From the NCBI GenBank assembly GCA_963748485.1, contig CAVVJF010000019.1:1-64000 (forward strand): DNA of 64,000 bases, given 5' to 3'. The notes beneath the pieces were generated by a model. It made no database searches and had not been told where the DNA came from. It was given only the letters and a program-made list of their open reading frames with translations. Position 1 is the first letter of the stretch; each line of letters begins with the position of its first letter. The DNA comes from DASRWT01 sp963748485. GTDB lineage: Bacteria; Methylomirabilota; Methylomirabilia; Rokubacteriales; CSP1-6. Positions 25,112 through 34,120 of the stretch are shown piece by piece. A program made the translations under genes and the position numbers.

Positions 25112-25837
25112 ATGACGAAGCGACTGTTCCCCGGCATCCTCGTGACAATTCTCCTTCTGGCTGGAGCATCCGCGTCGTTTGCGGCACCGGTGATCTGGAC
25201 CAACTGGACGAGCCAGAGCCAAACGTCAAGCGCGGTGTCGGGAAGCTTGACAGTTGGATCGGACAACGTGAACGTGGGGTTTATCGGGTCGTATAGCTTC
25301 GCCCATATCACAGGCACCGAAGTGTTCAACTATTGGATCCCGAACGCGCCCTACGTAGGGCCCGCCATCGATAATGCGCCGGGCGACACGAACCCGCCGG
25401 GCACCGACATCATCGCCCTGAATGCCGGAGGAACGGTGGCCATCACCTTCTCTCAGGCGGTCCAGGACCCCCTCATCGCCCTGGTGAGCTGGAACTCGAA
25501 TGTGGTGGACTTCGGTGTGCCGATCGAGATCGTCGACTTCGGGGCGGGGTTCTGGGGTAACGGCACTCCCCTCCTCAACGCAGAGGGCGATGGCTTCACC
25601 GGCAGCGGCGAGGTGCATGGCGTGATCCGGCTCCCGGGCAGCTACACCTCCATTTCGTTCACGCATACTACGGAGTTCTGGCACGGCTTCACAGTCGGCG
25701 TCGTCGGACTGGCCACGGACGATGGCACTGACGACAGCACTGATGACAGCCCCGCGGTACCCGCCCCCGCGAGCCTCGTCCTTCTGGGACTTTCCCTCGC
25801 CGGCTGGGCGGCCGCACGCCGGATCAAGCAGCGCTAG
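25112..25837 (+). CDS. PEP-CTERM sorting domain protein
   Basis: This 241-residue exported protein has a signal peptide at residues 1-24 (ILVTILLLAGASASFAAP) and a beta-rich, Ser/Thr/Asn-rich body with few charged residues. A DDGTDDSTDDS linker follows. The C-terminal sorting tail comprises VPAPAS, a hydrophobic helix LVLLGLSLAGWAAA and a basic end RRIKQR. This tripartite tail is recognised by exosortase, and the protein is likely displayed on the surface or released with exopolysaccharide. Base composition is less GC-rich than neighbours. The sigma-54-type promoter upstream supports regulated expression. No exosortase is in the window. Confidence 0.9.
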   Translation: MTKRLFPGILVTILLLAGASASFAAPVIWTNWTSQSQTSSAVSGSLTVGSDNVNVGFIGSYSFAHITGTEVFNYWIPNAPYVGPAIDNAPGDTNPPGTDIIALNAGGTVAITFSQAVQDPLIALVSWNSNVVDFGVPIEIVDFGAGFWGNGTPLLNAEGDGFTGSGEVHGVIRLPGSYTSISFTHTTEFWHGFTVGVVGLATDDGTDDSTDDSPAVPAPASLVLLGLSLAGWAAARRIKQR

Positions 25838-25902
25838 TACCGAGGGCGCCCGCCGCCGGCTCGACTACCGGCGGCGGGCGCCCCCCGTTACACTGGGGCC
25901 CG

Positions 25903-26763
25903 ATGGCCCCCTCCTCCCCCCGCACCCAGCTCGTCGCTGGCATCGGTGTGCCGAGCTTCGTCTACGGCACCGCCTGGAAGGAAGACGCGACGGAGCCCCT
26001 GACCCGCCAGGCGCTCGAGGCCGGCTTCCGCGGCATCGACACCGCCAACCAGCGCCGCCACTACCACGAGGCGGGCGTGGGCGCGGCCCTCACCCGCGCC
26101 ATCGCGGATGGGCTCGTCGCCCGCGACGAGCTATTCCTCCAGACGAAGTTCACCTACGCGGGCGGCCAGGACCATCGCCTGCCCTACGATCCCCGCGCCG
26201 ACGAGGCCACCCAGGTGCGCCAGTCCTTCGCGAGCTCGCTGGAGCACCTAGGGGTCGAGACGATCGACTCGTATGTGCTCCACGGCCCGTCGCGACGCGT
26301 GGGGCTGGGCGACTCGGACCACGCGGTGTGGCGCGCCATGGAGGCACTGCACGCGGCGGGGCGGACCCGCTTCCTCGGCGTCAGCAATGTCGGTCTCGAT
26401 CAGCTCGAGGCGCTCTGCCGCTTCGCCGCCACCCCGCCCGCGTTCGTGCAGAACCGCTGCTTCGCGCGCGCCGGCTGGGATCGGGAGGTGCGCGCCTTCT
26501 GCCGGGAGCGCGGCATCGTCTACCAGGGCTTCTCGTTGCTCACCGCGAACCTCAACGATCTGCGCACCCGGGCCTTCGCCGAGCTCGTGCGGCGAGTGGG
26601 CGCGACGCCCGCGCAGGTGGTGTTCGCATTCGCTCTACAGGTGGGCATGCAGCCGCTCACCGGGACCACCGACCCCGCCCACATGCGGGAGGACCTCGGC
26701 GCCTACGACGTCACCCTCGACGCCGAGGACGTGCGCGTCCTCGAGAACATCGCCCTAGAGTGA
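25903..26763 (+). CDS. Aldo/keto reductase
   Basis: This 286-residue NADPH-dependent TIM-barrel oxidoreductase shows the catalytic tetrad: Asp in GIDTANQ, Tyr in RRHYHEAGVGAAL, Lys in LQTKFTY and His in YVLHGP. The coenzyme end shows GTTDPAHMRED in place of the usual IPGTTKP-like loop. It reduces aldehydes or ketones; substrate unknown. Its stop overlaps the convergent cytochrome gene by 9 bases. Confidence 0.92.
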   Translation: MAPSSPRTQLVAGIGVPSFVYGTAWKEDATEPLTRQALEAGFRGIDTANQRRHYHEAGVGAALTRAIADGLVARDELFLQTKFTYAGGQDHRLPYDPRADEATQVRQSFASSLEHLGVETIDSYVLHGPSRRVGLGDSDHAVWRAMEALHAAGRTRFLGVSNVGLDQLEALCRFAATPPAFVQNRCFARAGWDREVRAFCRERGIVYQGFSLLTANLNDLRTRAFAELVRRVGATPAQVVFAFALQVGMQPLTGTTDPAHMREDLGAYDVTLDAEDVRVLENIALE

Positions 26764-28083
26764 CTTCAGGAACTGCACCAGGTCGGCCGTCTCCGACGCG
26801 CTGAGGCCGAGACCAAGCACCCGCGTGTAGTGGGCCACCACCGCCTCGAGGGTGGCGAAGCGTCCGTCGTGGTAGAAGCCGCCCTTGGCGCGCGTGAAGA
26901 GGCCGGGCAGCGGGGTGGTGCGGTAGAAACGCTTGTCGGGCGACCGGCTCGCCTGGAAGTCATCGATCCCAATCTCCTCTGCCGCGTGCATCGGCCAGCC
27001 CGGCTCCGTGTAGAGCGGGGGCACGTGGCAGGTGGCGCAGCGCGCCTTGCCCTCGAACATGCCGCGGCCGCGTGCGGCGGCCGCCGCGTCGAACGAGCCC
27101 GCCGGCGGCTTGGGCGCGGGCAGCGACAGCTGATAGTACTGGAGCGCCGCGAGCTTGCCGGTCACCAGATCCGGCGTGCTGCGGATGTTGCCGTGGCCCG
27201 CGCGCGCCGCCACCGGGAATCGCTCGGCGTCGTTGAGCCGCGGGTCGAAGAAGGTGCCCTTCCCCTGCATCTGGGTATTGGCGACGTACGCGTTCCAGTG
27301 CGACACCGAGCCCCAGCCCGAATAGGTGTGCAGGTTGACGCCGGCGAGGCCGAACGCGGCGGGCAAGAGCGTCGCCGCGGTGCGGCCGTCCGGCCGGAAC
27401 GCCTTGCCGTCCTGGTTCAGCTCGGCGTCGTAGCGGCCGGGCCCCCAGCTCTTCAGGACCGTGCGCACCGTCGCCTCGTCTACCCGCAGCAGGTCGGCGA
27501 AGGGCTTCAGGGTCGGGGCGAAAGCGACGATCTCGCCCACATTCAGGTCGCGATTCGGCCACCCATCGAGGCGCCGGCCGATGCCCTTGGTCAGGGAGTC
27601 GTCGACGGTGGAGTGACAGAGCGCGCACTGTATCCCGATCGCGGTCATCCGCTTCGTGCTCGGGTCGAAGAAGCCCGTCACGCCGAGCACGGAGTTGGCC
27701 TGGAGCAGCGCCAAGGTGGTGTCGGCGCTGTCGAGGTCGGCCTTGCCGCCCTTGATCGCCTCCACCACGCTCGCGGGCAGGGCGGCCACGTCCACCTTGA
27801 GCCCCAGCTGCAGGGCCTGCTGCGGGGTGAGGCCCGGTCCGATGCCTCCGTTCTTCGCGCCCGCGATGGCCTCGTGCAGGCGGAGCTTGCCGCCCCAGAA
27901 ATCCTCGCTGCCGAACGTGTCGTGACGGAAGACGCGCTTGCCCTCCCGCAGCATGGTCTTCGCGTGCTCATCGGTCTGCTCGTCGAACGAGCGCGGGGCA
28001 TCGGTGGCGGCGCCGGGCGGCGCCGACGAGCAGCCCCACAGGAAGAAAATAACCAGCGGCACGATCCCGAGCGGCAGCTTCAT
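26755..28083 (-). CDS. Dihaem cytochrome c lipoprotein
   Basis: The protein has 442 residues. The ATG at 28083 starts a lipoprotein signal peptide (hydrophobic to FFLWGCSS, Cys18). Two CxxCH haem sites are visible: CALCH at 153-157 and CATCH at 349-353. Order and length resemble the cytochrome c peroxidase / MauG-like di-haem group, but the intervening motifs are not typical enough to name an activity. It follows the zinc-finger gene by 41 bases and probably ends the trehalose/sigma operon, suggesting a periplasmic electron-transfer or oxidative-stress role. Confidence 0.88.
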   Translation of the reverse strand: MKLPLGIVPLVIFFLWGCSSAPPGAATDAPRSFDEQTDEHAKTMLREGKRVFRHDTFGSEDFWGGKLRLHEAIAGAKNGGIGPGLTPQQALQLGLKVDVAALPASVVEAIKGGKADLDSADTTLALLQANSVLGVTGFFDPSTKRMTAIGIQCALCHSTVDDSLTKGIGRRLDGWPNRDLNVGEIVAFAPTLKPFADLLRVDEATVRTVLKSWGPGRYDAELNQDGKAFRPDGRTAATLLPAAFGLAGVNLHTYSGWGSVSHWNAYVANTQMQGKGTFFDPRLNDAERFPVAARAGHGNIRSTPDLVTGKLAALQYYQLSLPAPKPPAGSFDAAAAARGRGMFEGKARCATCHVPPLYTEPGWPMHAAEEIGIDDFQASRSPDKRFYRTTPLPGLFTRAKGGFYHDGRFATLEAVVAHYTRVLGLGLSASETADLVQFLKSL

Positions 28084-28124
28084 GGCTCCCCTCCTGCCCA
28101 TTAGAGGCGGGAGGGGCCGGGATC

Positions 28125-28376
28125 TTACCCCTCGAGAGCCACCATCTCGCGCAGCAGCCGATAGACCTCCGCGCACTCACCGCACTGCGCGATGTGCTGG
28201 GCCACGTCCGGCATCACGCGCGCGGGCGGCTCCGCGAGGATGACGGCGGAGGCGGCGGCGGACGTCACGAGATCCACGTAGCGCGGCAGCCGCTCGAAGA
28301 ACGTGGAGCAGACGATCTCCTGCTCGCGGGCCCGCATGACGGTTTCCATCAGGGCGAGAAACTGGTCGCGCTTCAT
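28125..28376 (-). CDS. Zinc-finger anti-sigma factor-like protein (cytoplasmic ZAS)
   Basis: The 83-residue protein starts in an ATGA overlap with the ECF sigma gene. Residues 61-68 (HIAQCGEC) give the H-x3-C-x2-C zinc motif of ZAS anti-sigma factors. Unlike most, the motif is near the C-terminus and no membrane helix follows, so it would be a soluble regulator sensing a cytoplasmic signal such as thiol oxidation. Gene order sigma then anti-sigma is typical. Confidence 0.78.
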   Translation of the reverse strand: MKRDQFLALMETVMRAREQEIVCSTFFERLPRYVDLVTSAAASAVILAEPPARVMPDVAQHIAQCGECAEVYRLLREMVALEG

Positions 28377-29020
28377 CGGTCCTCGAACGCCTCGCGAAGG
28401 TCGTGGAGGCTGACGCCGCGGGCGAGCAGCGCCGCCCGGAGCTTCCGCCGCGCGTCGTGGAGCGCCTTGTACACGGCGTCCCGGCTCATGCCGTGCTCCG
28501 CCGCCACCACGTCGAGTGGCGTCGCCTGGAAGGCCACGGCGAGCAGGATCGTCCGCTGGTGCGCGGTGAGCTCGTCGTCGACGATGTGCCGCACCAGCGT
28601 CCAGAGCTGCCGCCGCGAGGTGGCGCGCTCCGGGTCGGCGCCGTTGCCCTCCGCGGCCATGTCCACTTCCCCATCGAGCCCGGTGAGGATGCGCCGGCTC
28701 CACCGCCGGCGGCGGAGGTCGGCGAGGAGCGCGTTCACGGCGATCCGGTACACCCACGTCGTCAGGTGGCTGTCGCCCCGGAACCGGTCGAGGCTGGTCT
28801 TGACCGTCAGCATCGTTTGCTGGGCGATCTCGTCGGCGAGCGCGGGCACGTGGGCGGGGTCCACCTCGGCGGGGGCGCGGCGGCGCAGCAGCGCCACCAG
28901 GCCGCGCACCACGCGCGCCCGAAGCTCCACCCACGCGTGCTCGCGGTCGGCGCCGAGCGCCGCCACCCATTCGGCGTTGGTCCATCGCTCCGACGTGGCC
29001 GGGGCCGGCATCTTACTCAC
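28373..29020 (-). CDS. ECF-type RNA polymerase sigma factor
   Basis: The 215-residue sigma-70 family protein has region 2 at about residues 60-110 (IAQQTMLTVKTSLDRFRGDSH, WVYRIAVNALLADLRRRR) and region 4 near 150-200 (LTAHQRTILLAVAF, DVVAAEHGMSRDAVYKALH). The start is a GTG at 29020 overlapping the stop of the trehalose-phosphate synthase gene; an ATG three codons in is an alternative. The 3' overlap with a zinc-finger gene suggests control by that protein. Confidence 0.9.
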   Translation of the reverse strand: MSKMPAPATSERWTNAEWVAALGADREHAWVELRARVVRGLVALLRRRAPAEVDPAHVPALADEIAQQTMLTVKTSLDRFRGDSHLTTWVYRIAVNALLADLRRRRWSRRILTGLDGEVDMAAEGNGADPERATSRRQLWTLVRHIVDDELTAHQRTILLAVAFQATPLDVVAAEHGMSRDAVYKALHDARRKLRAALLARGVSLHDLREAFEDR

Positions 29021-31245
29021 GGCTGCTTGCCCAGCGCTTCCTCGGGAATCCGGGAGAGGTCGCGGAGGAGGAGGCCCGCCCAGCGGTAGATGTTGTGCTC
29101 GCGCACCTTCTGCCGCATACGGCTCATGCGGGTTCGCTGCTCCTCGGCGGGCATCGTCACCGCGGTGCGGATGGTCTCGGCGAGCTCGTCGAGGTCATAG
29201 GGATTGACGAGAAGCGCATCGGTGAGCTCGCGCGCCGCTCCCGTGAACCGGCTCAGCACGAGGACGCCACGTTCGTCCTCGCGCGCGGCGATGAACTCCT
29301 TGGCAACCAGGTTCATGCCGTCGTGGAGCGAGGTCACCATGCAGAAGTCGGCGTGGCGGTAGAGAGGGAGGATCTCCTCGTGGTCGTGGTGCCGGTCCAG
29401 ATAAAGGATGGGCTTCCAGGCCTTGGTGCCCAGCTTGGCGTTGACGTCGGCGACGGTCTGCTCGACCTCGCGCTGAAACTCCTTGTAGCGCTTGATCAGG
29501 CTCCGGCTCGGCGAGGCGACCTGGACGACGGTCAAGCGCTCGCGGTACTCAGGATAGCGCACGAAGAAGCGCTCGAGGGCGCGGAAGCGCTCGACCAGCC
29601 CCTTGGTGTAGTCGATCCGCTCCACGCCGATGCCGACCAGCTCGATGGATGACAGGCCGAGTCCGGCGAGGACCCCGGCCCGCGTGCTCGCGGGCGCGTC
29701 GAGGGGTTCGGGCGCCACGCTGATGGGGAATGGCTTCACCTGGGTCACCCGCTGCCCGCGCGTCACCGTGAAGTGCTCCCAGTCCACCCGGCACTCGATG
29801 GCGCGCTCTACTGTCTCCAGGAAGTTGTTGCAGTGGTACTGGGTGTGGAAGCCGATGAGGTCGGCCCCCAGCATGCCCTGCAGGATTTCCGGCTGCCACG
29901 GGCAAATGCCGAAGGCCTCGAAGTTGGGCCACGGGATGTGCCAGAAGATGGCCACCCGGGCGTCTGGGCGCGCCTCCTTTACGTAGAGGGGCAGCAGCGC
30001 GAAGTGGTAGTCCTGGATCAGGATGAGCGGCGCCTCCACGCCGTCCATCTCGTCAATGAGCGCCAGCGCGAACTTCCGATTCACCGCCTTGTACTGCTCC
30101 CAGTCCTCCGGCCGGAACAGCGGCCGGGTGTGGACGATGTGGCACAAGGGCCAGAGCCCCTCGTTCGCGAAGCTGTAGTAGTAGCCCTGCTCCTCTTCCT
30201 GCGTCAGCCACACCCGTCGCAGGCTGTAACGTGGATCGTCGACGGGCACGCCGAGGCGGCCGCGCTCGTCGGACATCTCGCGGTCGGCGTTGCCGCTGCC
30301 GTGGGCCACCCAGACCCCGCCGCAGGCCCGCAGCACCGGCTCCATCGCCGTCACCAGCCCGCTCGCGGGCGTCTGGACGACGACCTTGCCGTCCTTGTGC
30401 ACGTGGCTGACCGGCTCGCGGTTCGACACCACGAAGATCGGCCCGCCCACCTGGAGGTTCACGAACTGCTTGAGCCGCTCCTCCGTCCACACCGTCTCCC
30501 CTCGGAGGCGCAGGGCGGCTTCCTGCTCGGCCGCCTGCTGCGCGCGATACATCCGCCGGGCGAGTCCGGACACCTCGAGCGCCAAGGGGCCGAAGAGGCC
30601 CGCGTCGGCGGCGTCGGGCGCAGGCCCCGGGCGCCCCGTCTTGAGCGACTTGGTCCACTCGGCCATACGCGCCATCGGCCGGGCAATGGAGACATAGAGG
30701 AGGAGTACGGTGATGCCCGACAGCACCACCGCGAGCACCACGAACCGGATGGCGTTGTACCGCCACAACGCGCGCTCGGCCTCCACCAGGTGCCCGGCGT
30801 CGAGGAACACCGCGAGCACCCCGGCGGGCCGCTCGTTTCGTGACAGCGGAGTAGCGTAGACATACACCCGGCGGTCGTGGATGTGCCGGAAGCCCTGACG
30901 GGCGCTCTCGCTGGTCAGCGCCTCGCTGATCTCGGGCAGCGAGGGAATGCTGGCGCCCGCCGACTCCGGCACCACCGCGATCGGATTCGCCAGCGGGTCG
31001 TATACCGCCACCATCTGATTGGGGCGCCCGAATCGCTTGAGGATGCGCTCAACGGGGGCGGTGGAGCGCCCGCCCATGACCGGCCCCACCGCCTCCTTCA
31101 GGCCCTCGGCGAGGAGCGCCGCCCGCCGCTCCAGGTCGCGGACCAGGCGCGCCCGCTCCTCACGGACCTGGACGTAGGCGAAGGCGGCGATGAGCACCAG
31201 CACGGCCAGGCAGATGGCGGCGACGAGGCGGTAGGTAATTCTCAC
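29017..31245 (-). CDS. otsA: Trehalose-6-phosphate synthase (GT20) fused to an N-terminal membrane sensor-like region
   Basis: The protein has 742 residues. Residues 1-190 look like a sensor module: one membrane helix (about 8-24), a periplasmic stretch containing RRVYVYATPLSRNERPAG, and a second helix near 167-188. A HAMP-like linker follows (IARPMARMAEWTKSL). From about 270 on it is a complete glycosyltransferase 20 domain with FVVSNREPVSHV, FWHIPWPNFEAFG, GVERIDYTKGL and TSLHDGMNLVAKEF. The enzyme makes trehalose-6-phosphate from a nucleotide-glucose and glucose-6-phosphate. GTG start at 31245. It heads an operon with sigma, anti-sigma and cytochrome genes; no otsB phosphatase is adjacent. 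Confidence 0.88.
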   Translation of the reverse strand: MRITYRLVAAICLAVLVLIAAFAYVQVREERARLVRDLERRAALLAEGLKEAVGPVMGGRSTAPVERILKRFGRPNQMVAVYDPLANPIAVVPESAGASIPSLPEISEALTSESARQGFRHIHDRRVYVYATPLSRNERPAGVLAVFLDAGHLVEAERALWRYNAIRFVVLAVVLSGITVLLLYVSIARPMARMAEWTKSLKTGRPGPAPDAADAGLFGPLALEVSGLARRMYRAQQAAEQEAALRLRGETVWTEERLKQFVNLQVGGPIFVVSNREPVSHVHKDGKVVVQTPASGLVTAMEPVLRACGGVWVAHGSGNADREMSDERGRLGVPVDDPRYSLRRVWLTQEEEQGYYYSFANEGLWPLCHIVHTRPLFRPEDWEQYKAVNRKFALALIDEMDGVEAPLILIQDYHFALLPLYVKEARPDARVAIFWHIPWPNFEAFGICPWQPEILQGMLGADLIGFHTQYHCNNFLETVERAIECRVDWEHFTVTRGQRVTQVKPFPISVAPEPLDAPASTRAGVLAGLGLSSIELVGIGVERIDYTKGLVERFRALERFFVRYPEYRERLTVVQVASPSRSLIKRYKEFQREVEQTVADVNAKLGTKAWKPILYLDRHHDHEEILPLYRHADFCMVTSLHDGMNLVAKEFIAAREDERGVLVLSRFTGAARELTDALLVNPYDLDELAETIRTAVTMPAEEQRTRMSRMRQKVREHNIYRWAGLLLRDLSRIPEEALGKQP

Positions 31246-31384
31246 CCGATGGCCTGTGGCGTGGCTTCGTGGGAACCTGAAAACCTATCTGTTGGGAACA
31301 AGAGACGCGAGGCCACGCTTGAATCTAGCGTGAGACGGGGGCTGGGTACAACCCTCGACATGTAGGTGTAGTAGATTCGGCGGC

Positions 31385-32287
31385 ATGCGATTCGGCGTCT
31401 GGATCCCCAACTGCCGGCATCTCGCCTCCCCCGACATCATCCGCACCACCGCGGTGCGCGCGGAGACCCTCGGCTACGACTCGGTCTGGGTGAGCGATCA
31501 CGTCGTGGTTCCGCGCGCCAACGTGAAGAACTTCGGCGAGGCCATCTTCGACCCGCTCATCACCCTCGGCGTCGCCGCGGGGGCAACGCGGCGCGTGCTG
31601 CTCGGCACCACCGTGCTCATCGTGCCCTACCGCAACCCGGTCGTCACCGCCAAGATGGTCTCGACGCTGGACGCCCTCAGCGGGGGCCGCGTCGTCCTGG
31701 GGATCGGCGCGGGCTGGGTGGCCGCGGAGAGCGCCATGCTCGGCTTGCCCTTCGCCGAGCGCGGGGCGATGACCGACGAGTACCTGCGCGCCATGCGCGA
31801 GCTGTGGACGAGCCCATCGCCGTCATTCGCGGGGAAGTACACGCAATTCGACGACCTCGTCTTCGAGCCGAAGCCGATCCAGAAGCCACACCCGCCCATC
31901 TGGGTGGGCGGCCACAGCAAGGCGGCGCTCCGGCGCGCGGTGGAGGTCGGCGCCGCCTGGCACCCGATCAACCGGCCTCCCGACGAGTTGCGCGCGGGGC
32001 GCGCCGAGCTGGCGCGGCTGAGCGCGACGCGCGGCCGGGCAACGCCGCCCGCCATCACCCTGCGCAACGACGTGCGCATCCAGGGCGCGGGGCAGTCCAC
32101 GCCCATCTCCACGCACGCGGGGCGCGTGCTCGCGGGCGAGCCGGCCGCCCTCGCCGATCGGATCCGCGAGCTGGGGGATTGCGGCGTCGAGCACCTCGTG
32201 TGCGAGTTCCTCGCCGCCGACGGAACGGAGCTGGAGGCGCAAATGGGCGAGTTCGCGGACGGCGTCCGCCCGCTCCTCACCGGCTAG
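31385..32287 (+). CDS. LLM class F420-dependent oxidoreductase
   Basis: This 300-residue luciferase-like protein starts MRFGVWIPNCRHLASPD. It carries GYDSVWVSDHVVVP, AAGATRRVLLGTTVLIVPYRNP, GRVVLGIGAGWVAAE and HPPIWVGGHSKAALRRA, which resemble the F420-dependent TIGR03619-type subgroup. The substrate is unknown. It is divergent from the trehalose synthase gene, and its stop overlaps the convergent membrane-protein gene by 4 bases. Confidence 0.9.
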   Translation: MRFGVWIPNCRHLASPDIIRTTAVRAETLGYDSVWVSDHVVVPRANVKNFGEAIFDPLITLGVAAGATRRVLLGTTVLIVPYRNPVVTAKMVSTLDALSGGRVVLGIGAGWVAAESAMLGLPFAERGAMTDEYLRAMRELWTSPSPSFAGKYTQFDDLVFEPKPIQKPHPPIWVGGHSKAALRRAVEVGAAWHPINRPPDELRAGRAELARLSATRGRATPPAITLRNDVRIQGAGQSTPISTHAGRVLAGEPAALADRIRELGDCGVEHLVCEFLAADGTELEAQMGEFADGVRPLLTG

Positions 32288-33882
32288 CCGGCCGCCGGCG
32301 CGGGCGCGGCGGCGAGCCGAGGTGTCGCGGCCTTCGCCGGCGCATGCCGGTACCACGACGGCACCAGTGCCCCGATCGCGAAGCTGACGATCACCACGAT
32401 GGTGAGCACCTGGCCGAAAGCGGGAACGAACCCGACGGGCGTGGTGTCCAGGAGCAGGCGGTACACCAGCATCGACACCGGCACCATGATCGCCACCATC
32501 ACCACCGCCTCGACCAGCCACAACGGCCGGTGGCCCAGGCCGATCGCGTCGAGATCGGCCGGCACGTCGTCGGCCAGCGCCGCGACCGCATAGGCCATCG
32601 CGAAGGTCATGAGCGTCCAGGGCAGGCTCTGGACGAAGCGAGGCCACGCCTCCGTGAGGCTCGCGTGAAGGACGACCTTCACCGTCAGGCTCACCACCGC
32701 GCCCGCGCCGGCGGCCACCAGGGCCGAGACGAGGTAGGCGCAGCACGGACGCGCGGCGCCCGGGGCGCGACGGGCCGCCGCCCAGTGCGTCTTGGGCCCG
32801 ATCGCGCACCAGACGGACACGCAGTAGATGGCGGCGATCATCACGGAGCGCAGGAGCATGTCCACCGGCGTCTCGTTCCGCCGCGGGTTGGGCACCACGC
32901 TGAACACGAAGAGGAACAGCACGCTGCCCAGGGTGAACAGCAGCATCAGGCTGTTGAGCGAGATGCGGCCGACCTGCTGCACCTGCACCGGGAAGCCCAG
33001 CGCGGTCAGCCGGCGGGCGCGCCGGTGCTCGGTGTACTCGCAGCACAGCACCGCGCGGCTGATGGCGTCGTGGAGATCCCGCACGAGGGCGTCGAGCGCC
33101 GCCGTCACGTCGTCGCGATACGCGGCCAGCATGGCCGCCGTCCGCTCGTCCGGCGCCTCGCCCTGGATCAGGCCGTAGGCGCGGCGGACCTTCGCGCCCA
33201 TCTCCGCGTGCCGCTCACGCAGAGCCTCGAGCTCGCCGGGGCATTCGACGAAGTACTCGCGCAGCCCCCCGTCCGCCTCCCACGCCTCCATGCGGCGCAT
33301 GAGCGTCGTGAGCCGGACCCAGCGCGCGAGCAGGGTGTCGCCGCTGGCTGAGCGGAGGTCGACGTCATTGAAGCCCTGGGCGAGCAGCGCGGGCGCGATC
33401 TCCGAGTGCTCCTCCTCGCTGGCCGGACGGAACGAGGCCCGCTTGAGCTCCACGGCCAGGCGCCGGACCTCATACGGAATGGCCGCCATGTGCTGAAGGC
33501 GGGTGCGCACGAAATCGTCGAGCGCGGCGAGGGCGGGCACCTTGGTCAGCAGCACCGTGAGGAGCAGCGCCACCAACACCGAGGGCGAGTGCCGGAGCAC
33601 GTCCGGCACGCCGGCGTCGAGCTGGGGCACCAGGGCTCCGATCTTCTCAAGCACGGACGGCGAGAAGAGGAGCGTGCCGTACACGAGCACGCCGATCCCG
33701 CAGTAGAGGACCACCGCGGTGTAGTAGGAGGCGGCGGTAGTAGTGGCGCGGCTCGGATGGCCGGTCTGACGCGCGCCCGGCTCCGCCGGCTGCTTCCGGA
33801 ATCGCTCGTAGCCGTAGAAGGCCACGAATGCCGCGCCTATGTACGTCTCGAGCTTCGTGAGGAGCTCCAACTGCTCGGTCAT
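32284..33882 (-). CDS. Polytopic membrane protein of unknown function
   Basis: This 532-residue protein starts at the ATG at 33882, which has AAGGAGA upstream. One or two hydrophobic segments near residues 55-75 and 95-115 are followed by a soluble central region of about 210 residues, rich in Arg and Glu (EVRRLAVELKRASF, ECPGELEALRERHAEM, LCCEYTEHRRARRL). At least five more membrane helices follow in the C-terminal half and a Pro/Ala tail ends it. I recognise no family; it could be a channel, a transporter or a sensor. It stands alone. Confidence 0.7.
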   Translation of the reverse strand: MTEQLELLTKLETYIGAAFVAFYGYERFRKQPAEPGARQTGHPSRATTTAASYYTAVVLYCGIGVLVYGTLLFSPSVLEKIGALVPQLDAGVPDVLRHSPSVLVALLLTVLLTKVPALAALDDFVRTRLQHMAAIPYEVRRLAVELKRASFRPASEEEHSEIAPALLAQGFNDVDLRSASGDTLLARWVRLTTLMRRMEAWEADGGLREYFVECPGELEALRERHAEMGAKVRRAYGLIQGEAPDERTAAMLAAYRDDVTAALDALVRDLHDAISRAVLCCEYTEHRRARRLTALGFPVQVQQVGRISLNSLMLLFTLGSVLFLFVFSVVPNPRRNETPVDMLLRSVMIAAIYCVSVWCAIGPKTHWAAARRAPGAARPCCAYLVSALVAAGAGAVVSLTVKVVLHASLTEAWPRFVQSLPWTLMTFAMAYAVAALADDVPADLDAIGLGHRPLWLVEAVVMVAIMVPVSMLVYRLLLDTTPVGFVPAFGQVLTIVVIVSFAIGALVPSWYRHAPAKAATPRLAAAPAPAAG

Positions 33883-33990
33883 GGCTCGTCTCCTTGCCCG
33901 CCGCCTCGTCGCGGCGCCGCGCCCGTCGGTCCCTAACCCTCGGTGCGGTGCATGGGCCGGTCCACTCGCGCGGCGGGGATGCCCGGGCAC

Positions 33991-34007
33991 GGTAACGGGG
34001 GGTTACC
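33991..34007. promoter_or_regulatory. Inverted repeat GGTAAC-N5-GTTACC in a 238-bp gap
   Basis: Perfect 6-bp arms flank GGGGG, in the region between the adenylate cyclase 3' end and the start of the unknown membrane protein. It lies about 110 bp upstream of the membrane-protein ATG at 33882, so it is suitably placed for a regulator. It could also form a short RNA hairpin. The rest of the gap shows nothing I can name. Confidence 0.35.
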
Positions 34008-34120
34008 AAATCTCCCCAAGGCAGCGAGGGGCGTGCGGCCGGGCAGCGTGCCGAGGAACGATCGGGCGGTCGCCTGCCGCGGTGCGGCTCTCTAGAGATC
34101 TTAAGGTGTCCAGTACATGG

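Noticed and set aside
31272..31299. Two GGGAAC motifs 22 bp apart resembling ECF -35 elements upstream of the trehalose synthase
   Set aside because: They face the wrong way for that gene and no matching -10 element is found for the plus-strand LLM gene.
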